A stretch of 38,774 bases of DNA, from positions 1-38,774 of the forward strand of contig QFZU02000120.1 of the NCBI GenBank assembly GCA_003260025.2, read 5' to 3'. Positions 31,772 to 38,642 of the stretch are shown piece after piece. The notes beneath the pieces are model-generated. The model saw nothing but the letters and a program-made list of their open reading frames with translations, was not told where the DNA came from and did not search any database. Both the position numbers and the translations under genes were made by a program. Position 1 is the first letter of the stretch, and each line of letters begins with the position of its first letter. The DNA is from Microbispora triticiradicis. Lineage in GTDB: Bacteria; Actinomycetota; Actinomycetes; Streptosporangiales; Streptosporangiaceae.

Positions 31772-32662
31772 TTACGTTGTAGATTCGGGGACCAGGACGT
31801 GGAGGGCGGCCGGCTCGACCACGCAGGTGAGGGGGGCGGTGCCGATCCGCTCGCCGTCGGCGTAGGCGACGGTGTCCGGGGCCTCGATCTCCACCCGCCG
31901 GGCCCGCCGCAGGGTCACCGCGGGGTGCCCGACGTGACTGCCCCGGTAGACCCGGGGGAACGTGCGGAGGAACTCCGCCTTCGGGATCGCTCCGAGCACG
32001 AGGACGTCGAGCAGGCCGTCGTCGGGCCGCGCGTCGGGGCACACCCGCATCCCGGCGCCGTACGAGCGGGTGTTGGCCACCGCCACGAGCATCGCCTCGC
32101 GCTCGACGGCCTCGCCGTCGAGGGTGATGCGGAACGGGATCGGCGTGAACGAGCGCAGTTCCCGCGCGAGCGCGACGAGATACCTGGCCATGCCGGGCGG
32201 CCACGTCATGACGTTGGCCCGTTCGTTGACGCGGGAGTCGAACCCGCAGGCGAGGACCCCGGCGAACCACTCCCCCGTACCGGTCCTGCCCGCGTCCACG
32301 GCCCTGGACGCGCCGCGGGTCACGACGTCCGCCGCGGCGAGCAGGTCCCGGCGGGGGACGCCGAGGGCGGCGGCGATGTCGTTGCCGGTGCCCGCGGGCA
32401 GGATGCCGAGCGGCACGGACGTCCCGGCCACGGCCTGTACGGCGAGGTGGACCAGGCCGTCGCCGCCGAACGCGACGAGTGCGGCGGGACCGGCGGCGAC
32501 GGCCGCACGGGCCCGGTCGAGCGCGTCCTCCGCCGAGGTGCCGACGACCACCGAGACCGCGCGGCCGTCCGCGCGCAGCCGGCGCAGCACCGGGGCGAGC
32601 AGGCGCAGCGTACGGCCGCCGCGGGCGGCGGGGTTCACCAGAACGACAAGGTCATCGCGCAC
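31772..32662 (-). CDS. Diacylglycerol-kinase-family lipid kinase
   Basis: 296 residues: N-terminal VVLVNPAARGGR (6-17), nucleotide motif AFGGDGLVH (64-72; the usual GGDGT has Leu here), GILPAGTGNDIA (about 87-98), then the beta-sandwich half with RPDDGLLDVLVL. It phosphorylates diacylglycerol, sphingoid or related lipids with ATP at the membrane face. Start: GTG at 32662, 6 nt after TAGGTT, leaderless, although the tatC stop is only 50 nt upstream; it may therefore be both co-transcribed and independently transcribed. Confidence 0.9.
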   Translation of the reverse strand: MRDDLVVLVNPAARGGRTLRLLAPVLRRLRADGRAVSVVVGTSAEDALDRARAAVAAGPAALVAFGGDGLVHLAVQAVAGTSVPLGILPAGTGNDIAAALGVPRRDLLAAADVVTRGASRAVDAGRTGTGEWFAGVLACGFDSRVNERANVMTWPPGMARYLVALARELRSFTPIPFRITLDGEAVEREAMLVAVANTRSYGAGMRVCPDARPDDGLLDVLVLGAIPKAEFLRTFPRVYRGSHVGHPAVTLRRARRVEIEAPDTVAYADGERIGTAPLTCVVEPAALHVLVPESTT

Positions 32663-32668
32663 AGGCGG

Positions 32669-32674
32669 AACCTA
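32669..32674 (-). promoter_or_regulatory. Leaderless -10 of the lipid kinase gene
   Basis: TAGGTT on the minus strand, 6 nt before the GTG. Confidence 0.5.
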
Positions 32675-32711
32675 CCGCCGCCCGCGCGGCGGCACCAGAG
32701 CAGTTCTCCGG

Positions 32712-33578
32712 TCAGTCCCGGGCGTCGACCGAGGCCGAGTCCGCCGCGGCGGACGGCCCGTCGAGCTCCTCCTCGATGGCACGTGCGTGGGCCGCGTCGG
32801 CGGCGTCGCGCTTCTTGTCGTGGAAGTACATGAAGGCCATCGCGACGAAGAACAACGCGACCATCGGGAGCGCCAGGGCCAGCATGGTGATGGGGTCCTG
32901 GCTCGGCGTCGCGACGGCGGCGAAGACGAACATCAGGAACACGACCATGCGGGTGTGCTTGGACACCATCCGGTAGCGCACCACGCCGATGACGTTGAGG
33001 AACACCAGCAGCAGCGGCATCAGGAAGGAGATGCCGAAGATGATGAGCATCGCCAGCGCGAAGCTGAGGTACTCGTTGATGCTCACCAGCGTCAACGTGC
33101 CGTCGGGGGCGAAGCCGAGCAGCAGCGCCAGGCCCTTGTCCATGGTGATGTAGGCCAGGGCCGCTCCGGCCGTGAACAGCGGGACGGAGAGGCCGAGGAA
33201 CGCCACGGTGTACCGGCGCTCGTTCTGATACAGGCCCGGGGTCACGAAGGCCCAGAGCTGGTAGATCCAGAACACCGCCGACACCACCAGGCCGAACATG
33301 ACCGCGACCTTGAGGTTCACGAAGAACGAGTCGAAGACTCCGTTCACCACCAGGATGCACTGGTCCTTGTTGAACTGGTGGGCCTGCGGCAGGCGGCAGT
33401 ACGGCTGCTTAAGGAAGTTCCAGATGGGCTCGAAGTAGATGAACCCGACGGCGGTTCCGACGACCACCGCCAGGATGGCTTTCACCAGCCGGTTGCGCAG
33501 CTCGCGGAGATGCTCCATGAGCGTCATCCGCCCGTCCTCCGACGTGACCACGGGAGTAGACCGTTTCAGCAGCGCCAT
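32712..33578 (-). CDS. tatC: Sec-independent translocase TatC
   Basis: 288 residues with six membrane spans. Typical features: TLMEHLRELRNRLVKA before span 1, FDSFFVNLKVAVMFGLV, the FWIYQLWAFVTPGLYQNERR loop, and ATPSQDPITMLALALPM before the last span. It is the receptor for twin-arginine signal peptides. The cytosolic C-terminus (about 250-288) is long, charged and Ala/Ser-rich. Start: ATG at 33578 with AGGACGAG upstream, 39 nt after tatA. The tatB gene is not here, as in other actinomycetes where it is unlinked. Confidence 0.96.
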   Translation of the reverse strand: MALLKRSTPVVTSEDGRMTLMEHLRELRNRLVKAILAVVVGTAVGFIYFEPIWNFLKQPYCRLPQAHQFNKDQCILVVNGVFDSFFVNLKVAVMFGLVVSAVFWIYQLWAFVTPGLYQNERRYTVAFLGLSVPLFTAGAALAYITMDKGLALLLGFAPDGTLTLVSINEYLSFALAMLIIFGISFLMPLLLVFLNVIGVVRYRMVSKHTRMVVFLMFVFAAVATPSQDPITMLALALPMVALFFVAMAFMYFHDKKRDAADAAHARAIEEELDGPSAAADSASVDARD

Positions 33579-33617
33579 CTAGCTCGTCCTGGGATCGATG
33601 GGGGTGTGCGGCGGTGG

Positions 33618-33944
33618 CTAGTTGGAGCGCGGCTCGTTCTGCGAGCTCACCGGCTGCTGCGTCTCACGCAGCCTCCGGTTCTCCTCCTCCAGCGCGCGCA
33701 GCCGCTCGTCGACCGACGGGGTTGCCGGGGGGATCTGCGCCGGCGGCGGGGCGACGGTCTGGGCCTCGGCCCGCGCCGTGGTGGCCTTCGCCTCGTCCTC
33801 GTCGCTCATCTTGCTGGTTTCCTTCTTGAACAGGCGCAGCGACTGCCCCAGAGCCTTCGCGGTGTCGGGGAGCTTCTTGGCGCCGAAAAGAAGGATCAGA
33901 ACCAGGAGGATCAGGATCCATTCCATGGGTCCGAGGTTGGGCAT
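33618..33944 (-). CDS. tatA: Twin-arginine translocase subunit TatA
   Basis: 108 residues: periplasmic N-terminus, one membrane helix (PMEWILILLVLILLFGAKKLPD, Phe-Gly hinge at 20-21), amphipathic helix TAKALGQSLRLFKKE, then a Pro/Ala-rich segment and a short predicted coiled coil (DERLRALEEENRRLRE, about 78-95). Forms the protein-conducting oligomer with TatC. Start: ATG at 33944 with AAGGA about 6 nt upstream. Confidence 0.95.
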   Translation of the reverse strand: MPNLGPMEWILILLVLILLFGAKKLPDTAKALGQSLRLFKKETSKMSDEDEAKATTARAEAQTVAPPPAQIPPATPSVDERLRALEEENRRLRETQQPVSSQNEPRSN

Positions 33945-34008
33945 GTCGTGTCCTTACCGCGAGGGCCGTACCTACTCCACCGATCGTACGCGCAGAACGG
34001 CCTGAAGT

Positions 34009-34197
34009 TCACCTGCTGTCCGAATCCGCTGTTGGGCTGATCTTGCGAAACAGCTCCTCCCTGGCCCGCACTCGGCTCCTCGCCCGGTCGACCTCGGCCC
34101 GCAGCGCCCGCGCGGCGGCGAACACCCGGGCGGCCGGCCAGGCGAGGACGGCGAGCCCGGCCACGGCCGCCCCGGTGAGGGCGAAGATCCAGGTCAT
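34009..34197 (-). CDS. Small single-span membrane protein between pafC and tatA
   Basis: 62 residues: one N-terminal membrane helix (about 3-28) followed by a charged coiled-coil-like helix (AARALRAEVDRARSRVRAREELFRKI). ATG at 34197 with GAGAGG about 6 nt upstream. A small protein of this kind in this position is, as I recall, common in actinobacteria; its function is not known. Topology resembles that of TatA/TatB but it lacks the FG hinge. Confidence 0.75.
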   Translation of the reverse strand: MTWIFALTGAAVAGLAVLAWPAARVFAAARALRAEVDRARSRVRAREELFRKISPTADSDSR

Positions 34198-34233
34198 TCC
34201 GGTCCTCTCGCAGGTCAGGCGGGGTGCCGAGGG

Positions 34234-35187
34234 TCAGACCGCGGTCTCGTAGGCGGCCAGCGCCTCGGTGGCGGCGGCCGACACCCGCTCGGCAAGGGAC
34301 GCCGGGGACACCACCCGGCCGCTGTCGCCCAGCCGGAGCGCGAGCCGTACGAGCCAGGACTGGTCACGAGCCCGCAACGATACGCGGAGCCGGCCCTCCC
34401 CCAGCTCGGCGACCTCCTCGCACGGGTAGTACTCGGCCACCCAGCGCCCGGCGGGGGTGAGCTCCAGCTCCACCACCTCGTCGCCGTCCGACGGCCGGAA
34501 CACGCCCCGGGTGACGTCCATCGGCTCCGCCTCGGCCGGCGGGTCGGCGGCCACGTCGAGCACCTCGACGTCCTTGATCCGGTCGACGCGGAACATCCGC
34601 ATCGCCTCCGCGCGGTAGCACCAGCCCTCCAGGTAGTGCTGCCCGTCCACGAGCACCACCCGCAGCGGGTCGACCTCCCTGGGGGTGATCTCGTCCCGGC
34701 CCGGCACGTAGTAGCGCAGCGAGAGCCTGCGGCCCCGCCGGGCGGCGTCGGTGATGACCGCGTGGGCGTCCGGGGCCGCGCCGATCTCCACCTGGACCTG
34801 GCTGCTCACCGTGGCGGCGCCGTCGCCGGCCGCCTGCTCCAGCTTCGCGATGACCCGTCCGAGCACGTCGCGGTCCTGGAACTCGGGCAGCTCGTCGAGC
34901 ATGCGCAGCGCGACGAGCAGGGCGCTCGCCTCGTCCACGCCGAGCTTCAGCGGGCGGGCGATCGCGTCGGCGTTGTCGATGAGGATCTCGCCGCCGTCCC
35001 ACGAGACGTCGATCAGGTCGCCGGGGGTGTGGCCGGGCAGCCCGCACATCCAGACGAGCTGGAGGTCGTCGACGAGCTGCTTCTCCGACAGGCCGAACAG
35101 CCGCGCCACCTCGGGCACCTGCGCGCCCGGGTGCGACATGAGGTACGGCACGAGCGCGAGCAGCCGCGGCAGCCGGTCCGAGCTCAC
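34234..35187 (-). CDS. pafC: PafC, WYL-domain DNA-damage regulator subunit
   Basis: 317 residues: N-terminal winged HTH (about 1-65, RLPRLLALVPYLMSHPGAQV, ARLFGLSEKQLVDDLQLVWM) and a WYL domain (about 150-225, with RRLSLRYYVPGRDEITPREVDPL and HYLEGWCYRAEAMRMFRVDRI), then a WCX C-terminal domain. With PafB it forms the RecA-independent activator of mycobacterial DNA-damage genes; the WYL part is thought to sense single-stranded DNA. Start: GTG at 35187, overlapping the pafB stop (GTGA), hence coupled. The longer open frame upstream is a shadow of pafB. Confidence 0.94.
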   Translation of the reverse strand: MSSDRLPRLLALVPYLMSHPGAQVPEVARLFGLSEKQLVDDLQLVWMCGLPGHTPGDLIDVSWDGGEILIDNADAIARPLKLGVDEASALLVALRMLDELPEFQDRDVLGRVIAKLEQAAGDGAATVSSQVQVEIGAAPDAHAVITDAARRGRRLSLRYYVPGRDEITPREVDPLRVVLVDGQHYLEGWCYRAEAMRMFRVDRIKDVEVLDVAADPPAEAEPMDVTRGVFRPSDGDEVVELELTPAGRWVAEYYPCEEVAELGEGRLRVSLRARDQSWLVRLALRLGDSGRVVSPASLAERVSAAATEALAAYETAV

Positions 35188-36125
35188 TGCAGGGCTCCCT
35201 TCAGACGGCGGATCACGGCCTCGCGGGCGTCCGGCGGCTCCACCACCACGGCGTTGCGGCCGAGACTGGCCAGCCAGCCCGCCAGGCGCTCGGGGTCGGC
35301 GAAGGTCACCTCGGCCTCGTCCCACTCCTCCGGCCCGGTGCGTACGGCCTGGGCGGCGTGGCGCAGCCCGAGGCAGGTCCCCTTGCGCACGCGCACCAGC
35401 GCGACCCGCTCCCTGGGCAGGTCCTGGTAGCCCACCATCGACCGCAGGTCGAGCCCCTCGGGGACGGTGAAGGCGCCCGGACGCCCGAGAGTGGAGACGG
35501 CCCCGGTGATCCGGCTGAGCCGGAAGACCCGGGGCGCTCCGCGGTCGCGGTCGTGGCCGACGAGATACCACCTGCCGCGCCGGCTGACGACGCCCCACGG
35601 CTCGACCGTCCGCCGCAGCACCGACTCGCTGCCGGCCGAGCGGTAGTCGAACGTCACGGCCCGCCGGTCCCGCACGGCCTCCCACAGGGCGGGGAACGCC
35701 GGATCGCGGGTGTCCACCCGCAGCTCCAGGGGGCTCTCCGGGAGGTCGGCGTGCACGCCACCGGCCGTGAGCTTCAGCAGGGCCCCGCTGGCGGCCTCCG
35801 CCAGGCTGGCCCGCTGCCACACCTGGGCAGCCAGGCCGATGACGGCGGCCTCGTCCGGCTCCAGCGTGATCTCGGGCAGCTCGTAGGACTCGCGGCTGAT
35901 CCGGTAGCCGGGATCGTCCTCCCAGGGGTCCTTGTGGACCTCGATCGGGATGCCGATCTCGCGCAGTTCGTTCTTGTCGCGCTCGAACATGCGCTGGAAG
36001 GCCTCGTCGTTGTCCGGGTCGTACCCGGGCACGGCCTGCCGGATCTGCTCCGCGCTCAGCGGCCGCCGCGTCGCGAGCAGGCAGATCACCAGGTTGAGCA
36101 GCCGCTCGGTCTTCCGCCGCGACAT
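35184..36125 (-). CDS. pafB: PafB, WYL-domain DNA-damage regulator subunit
   Basis: 313 residues: winged HTH (about 1-65, KTERLLNLVICLLATRRPLSAEQIRQAVPGY), WYL domain (about 140-215, RRAVTFDYRS, RRTVEPWGVVSRRGRWYLVGHDRDR, RVFRLSRI) and WCX domain to the end. Partner of PafC. Start: ATG at 36125 with GGGAGG 5-6 nt upstream; a TAGCGT about 20 nt upstream may be its -10. In mycobacteria pafB follows pafA of the proteasome locus; here a divergent DUF3866 gene lies upstream instead. Confidence 0.94.
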   Translation of the reverse strand: MSRRKTERLLNLVICLLATRRPLSAEQIRQAVPGYDPDNDEAFQRMFERDKNELREIGIPIEVHKDPWEDDPGYRISRESYELPEITLEPDEAAVIGLAAQVWQRASLAEAASGALLKLTAGGVHADLPESPLELRVDTRDPAFPALWEAVRDRRAVTFDYRSAGSESVLRRTVEPWGVVSRRGRWYLVGHDRDRGAPRVFRLSRITGAVSTLGRPGAFTVPEGLDLRSMVGYQDLPRERVALVRVRKGTCLGLRHAAQAVRTGPEEWDEAEVTFADPERLAGWLASLGRNAVVVEPPDAREAVIRRLKGALQ

Positions 36126-36150
36126 GGGGCCTCCCTTCCGTCGGAAACGC

Positions 36151-36156
36151 TACCCT
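36151..36156 (+). promoter_or_regulatory. Leaderless -10 of the DUF3866 gene
   Basis: TACCCT, 7 nt before the GTG at 36164; the pafB start lies 38 nt away on the other strand, so the two promoters overlap. Confidence 0.5.
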
Positions 36157-36163
36157 TTCCGGC

Positions 36164-37231
36164 GTGATCAGATGGCGCAAGGGCGAGGTGGTGCGGGTTC
36201 GGCGCGAGTGGCCGGGGGCGGTGGAACTCGACGTCGCCGTCGCCGAAGGCGAGTGCCGGGCACTCGCCTATCCCCCGCTCGTCGGACGCCCTGAGGTGGG
36301 CGACACCGTCCTGCTAAACACGACCGCCCTCGCCATGGGCCTCGGTACGGGAGGGTACGCCATGGTGGTGGCCGTCCCCGACCGTTTGCCGCAAGATCCT
36401 TCCGGCCCCGGCCACCTCGTGAAGGCACGCTACACCCCCTTGCAGGCCACCGTGCTCGGCGCGGACGAGCAGGGCTCCCCCCACCACGAGGCGCTGCGCG
36501 AGGCCGACTCCCTCGACGGCATGCCGGTCGTGGTCGCCGACCTGCACTCCGCGCTGCCCGCGATCCTGTGCGGCCTGTACGCGGACTCCCCGGGGATCAG
36601 GGTGGCGTACGTGATGCAGGACGGCGGGGCGCTGCCGGCGTGGTTCTCCATGTCGTGCGCGAAGCTGCGGGAGGTCGAATGGCTGTGCGGGGTCGTGACG
36701 ACCGGCCAGTCGTTCGGCGGTGACGTCGAGGCGGTCACGCTGCACACCGGTCTCCTCGCGGCCCGCCACGTGCTCGGCGCGGACGTCGCGGTGGTCGCGC
36801 AGGGCCCGGGCAACCTCGGCACCGGCACCCGCTGGGGGTTCTCCGGCGTCGCCGCGGGCGAGGCGGTGAACGCCGCGGCCGTGCTGTCCGGCCGGCCCGT
36901 GGCCGCGCTCAGGGTGAGCGAGGGCGACCTGCGCGAGCGGCACGTCGGGGTGTCGCACCACTCGCTCACCGCGTACGGCCGGGTGGCGCTGGCCCCGGCC
37001 CGGGTCGCCGTGCCCGTCCTGCCCGGCCCGTTCGGGGCCACCGTGAGCGAGCAGGCCGCGACCCTCGCCGACCGGCACGAGATCGTCACGGTGCCGGTGG
37101 ACGGCCTGCACGAGGCGCTGAAGGCGTCACCCGTGCGGCTGTCGACGATGGGCCGCGGCCTGGAGGAGGATCTCGCCTACTTCCTCACCTCGGCCGCCGC
37201 CGGGCGGGACGCCGCCTCGCTGCTGTCGTAG
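36164..37231 (+). CDS. DUF3866-family protein
   Basis: 355 residues covering the whole family length as I know it: IRWRKGEVVRVRREWPGAVE at the N-terminus, NTTALAMGLGTGGYAMVVA, LVKARYTPLQATVLG, the VVADLHSALPAI segment, AYVMQDGGALPAWFS, TTGQSFGGDVEAVTLHTGL and VAQGPGNLGTGTRWGFSG. Function unknown; soluble, no signal peptide. Start: leaderless GTG at 36164. It is divergent from pafB, and its 3' end overlaps the convergent DUF3291 gene by 55 bases. Confidence 0.88.
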   Translation: MIRWRKGEVVRVRREWPGAVELDVAVAEGECRALAYPPLVGRPEVGDTVLLNTTALAMGLGTGGYAMVVAVPDRLPQDPSGPGHLVKARYTPLQATVLGADEQGSPHHEALREADSLDGMPVVVADLHSALPAILCGLYADSPGIRVAYVMQDGGALPAWFSMSCAKLREVEWLCGVVTTGQSFGGDVEAVTLHTGLLAARHVLGADVAVVAQGPGNLGTGTRWGFSGVAAGEAVNAAAVLSGRPVAALRVSEGDLRERHVGVSHHSLTAYGRVALAPARVAVPVLPGPFGATVSEQAATLADRHEIVTVPVDGLHEALKASPVRLSTMGRGLEEDLAYFLTSAAAGRDAASLLS

Positions 37232-37653
37232 AACTCACGGAACGTGAACGCCTCCGGGCCCGCCCCTTCGGCCCGGAGGACGCTCAGGCGCGCCATGGCC
37301 TCGGCGAGCGACGGCCGATAGCCCTCGGGCACCCACCACATCACGGTGTACGGCTCGGTCGCCCGGTGGAACCACTCCAGGCGGCGCCGCATCACGGGCA
37401 GGTGCGCGCTGCGGTAGACGAAGTTCCACAGTGTCTCGCGCGACTCCCAGATCGAGAAGTTCACGAGCAGGTCGTCCCCGTAGTCGTGCCTGATCGTGTC
37501 GGTGGGACCCTCGCCCCCCTTCATGCGCCAGACGAATCCGGGGGCGGCGTCCGACAACGCGTTGATCGGTTCCAGGGCGGCGACGAAGTCCGCCAGAGTG
37601 AGGGAGTCGAGGGGTTCCCTGAGATGGGCGACGTTGAGCTGGGCGAGATGCAT
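37177..37653 (-). CDS. DUF3291-family protein
   Basis: 158 residues: HLAQLNVAHLREPLDSLTLADFVAALEPINALSDAAPGFVWRM, LLVNFSIWESRETLWNFVYRSAH and WWVPEGYRPSLAEAMARL, the pattern of DUF3291 (a ferredoxin-like antibiotic-monooxygenase fold by resemblance). No cofactor site is evident. Start: ATG at 37653, 6 nt after TAGAAT (leaderless). It lies 14 nt downstream of the winged-helix regulator gene on the same strand; the 3' end overlaps the DUF3866 gene tail-to-tail. Confidence 0.87.
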   Translation of the reverse strand: MHLAQLNVAHLREPLDSLTLADFVAALEPINALSDAAPGFVWRMKGGEGPTDTIRHDYGDDLLVNFSIWESRETLWNFVYRSAHLPVMRRRLEWFHRATEPYTVMWWVPEGYRPSLAEAMARLSVLRAEGAGPEAFTFREFYDSSEAASRPAAAEVRK

Positions 37654-37659
37654 GCCCCG

Positions 37660-37665
37660 ATTCTA
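37660..37665 (-). promoter_or_regulatory. Leaderless -10 of the DUF3291 gene
   Basis: TAGAAT on the minus strand, 6 nt before the ATG, in the 14-nt gap after the regulator gene. Confidence 0.5.
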
Positions 37666-37667
37666 AG

Positions 37668-38417
37668 TCAATCTTCGTTGTTTTTAGAAGCCCTCGGGTT
37701 TTCGGAAGCTCCGGTGTTCTGGGAAGCCTCCGGGTTTGCGAAAGCCTCCGGGGTCGCGGCGGCCCGGGTGAAGGCGACACAACACTCCCCCGGCCGCGGG
37801 TCGAGGGCGGCGGAGACTCCGGTCTCCCCCAGGCCGGCCAGCAGCCCCTCGCACAGCGCGGCGTTCATCGAGCACACCAGCAGGGGATGGCTCTCGGCCA
37901 GCACGTGGAAGGGGCAGTTGCGCAGCCGGATCCGCCCCTCCTCCTCGTACGGCTCGTAGCCCCGCTCCCGCAGCACCTCCGCGAGATCGCCGGCCTCGCC
38001 GGAAGCCTCTTCCGGGGCCGCTTGGGCGGCGAGGCGCTTTCCGGCCCGGCGGGCGGCCTCCTCCGCCTTCTCCTCGCCGCCCAGCAGGTCGACGGTCTCG
38101 GCCAGCACGAGCGCGAGCGTGCGGTAGTCGCGGGGCGGCAGGCTCACCGACCGCTCCTCACGCGCCCGCCGGTAGACCTTTGCCGGACGCCCGCTGCCCG
38201 GACCCGTCCTGCCGGTAAGCCGCCGGAAGCCCGCCTCCAGCAGGCCCGCCTCCACCAGCTTGTCGAGGTGGAAGGCCGCCAGCGTCCGCTGGACCCCGAC
38301 GGCCTCGGCCGCCTCGTTGCGGCCCACGTCCCGCCCCCGCTCGCTCACGAACCGGTACAACGCCCGCCGCACCGGATCGCCCAGCGCGCTCATCGACTCC
38401 AGGTCGTCGCTCACCAC
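37668..38417 (-). CDS. Winged-helix regulator with C-terminal cysteine motif (SufR-like layout)
   Basis: 249 residues: winged HTH (about 5-85, ALGDPVRRALYRFVSERGRDVGRNEAAEAVGVQRTLAAFHLDKLVEAGLL), then a helical region and a C-terminal domain with Cys168, Cys182, Cys189, Cys212 and Cys213 (RNCPFHVLAESHPLLVC ... PGECCVAF). The arrangement resembles SufR-type [Fe-S]-sensing repressors; a cofactor is inferred, not shown. Residues about 219-249 form a Glu/Asn/Ala-rich tail of degenerate EASQNTGASENPRAS units. Start: GTG at 38417, 6 nt after TAGACT (leaderless). No suf genes are nearby; DUF3291 directly follows. Confidence 0.83.
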   Translation of the reverse strand: MVSDDLESMSALGDPVRRALYRFVSERGRDVGRNEAAEAVGVQRTLAAFHLDKLVEAGLLEAGFRRLTGRTGPGSGRPAKVYRRAREERSVSLPPRDYRTLALVLAETVDLLGGEEKAEEAARRAGKRLAAQAAPEEASGEAGDLAEVLRERGYEPYEEEGRIRLRNCPFHVLAESHPLLVCSMNAALCEGLLAGLGETGVSAALDPRPGECCVAFTRAAATPEAFANPEASQNTGASENPRASKNNED

Positions 38418-38423
38418 AGCGGG

Positions 38424-38429
38424 AGTCTA
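38424..38429 (-). promoter_or_regulatory. Leaderless -10 of the winged-helix regulator gene
   Basis: TAGACT on the minus strand, 6 nt before the GTG. Confidence 0.5.
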
Positions 38430-38500
38430 GGTGCCCCTCCCGCCGGCCTTTTCCGCGCCGGTCGCCCAGAGCCGGCACCTCGCCGCGTTGCCGTCCGGCG

Positions 38501-38543
38501 TTGACACCGCCGTGGCGGCGCTGATTTGTTAGGAAACCTTCCT
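38501..38543 (+). promoter_or_regulatory. Promoter/operator of the secreted-protein gene
   Basis: TTGACA (38501-38506) as -35, and AGGAA-ACC-TTCCT (38531-38543), a perfect 5-bp inverted repeat in the context GTTAGGAAACCTTCCTGG. It resembles the GTTAGGAAACTTTCCTAAC-type palindrome I recall upstream of secreted carbohydrate-active enzymes in actinomycetes. The -10 is unclear (ATTTGT at 17 nt spacing). Confidence 0.4.
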
Positions 38544-38642
38544 GGCCGGTCCCCCGCAGGCGCACCCCGCTCCGCCTCCCCGCCTCTCCTCCGCGGGTTC
38601 CGGGCGGGCGGCCCGGCGCGGGCGCAGAACGGAGCGACGCAC

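Noticed and set aside
29147-32833. 1228-residue rightward open frame
   Set aside because: Antisense shadow of helY and the lipid kinase gene, which carry clear motifs on the minus strand.
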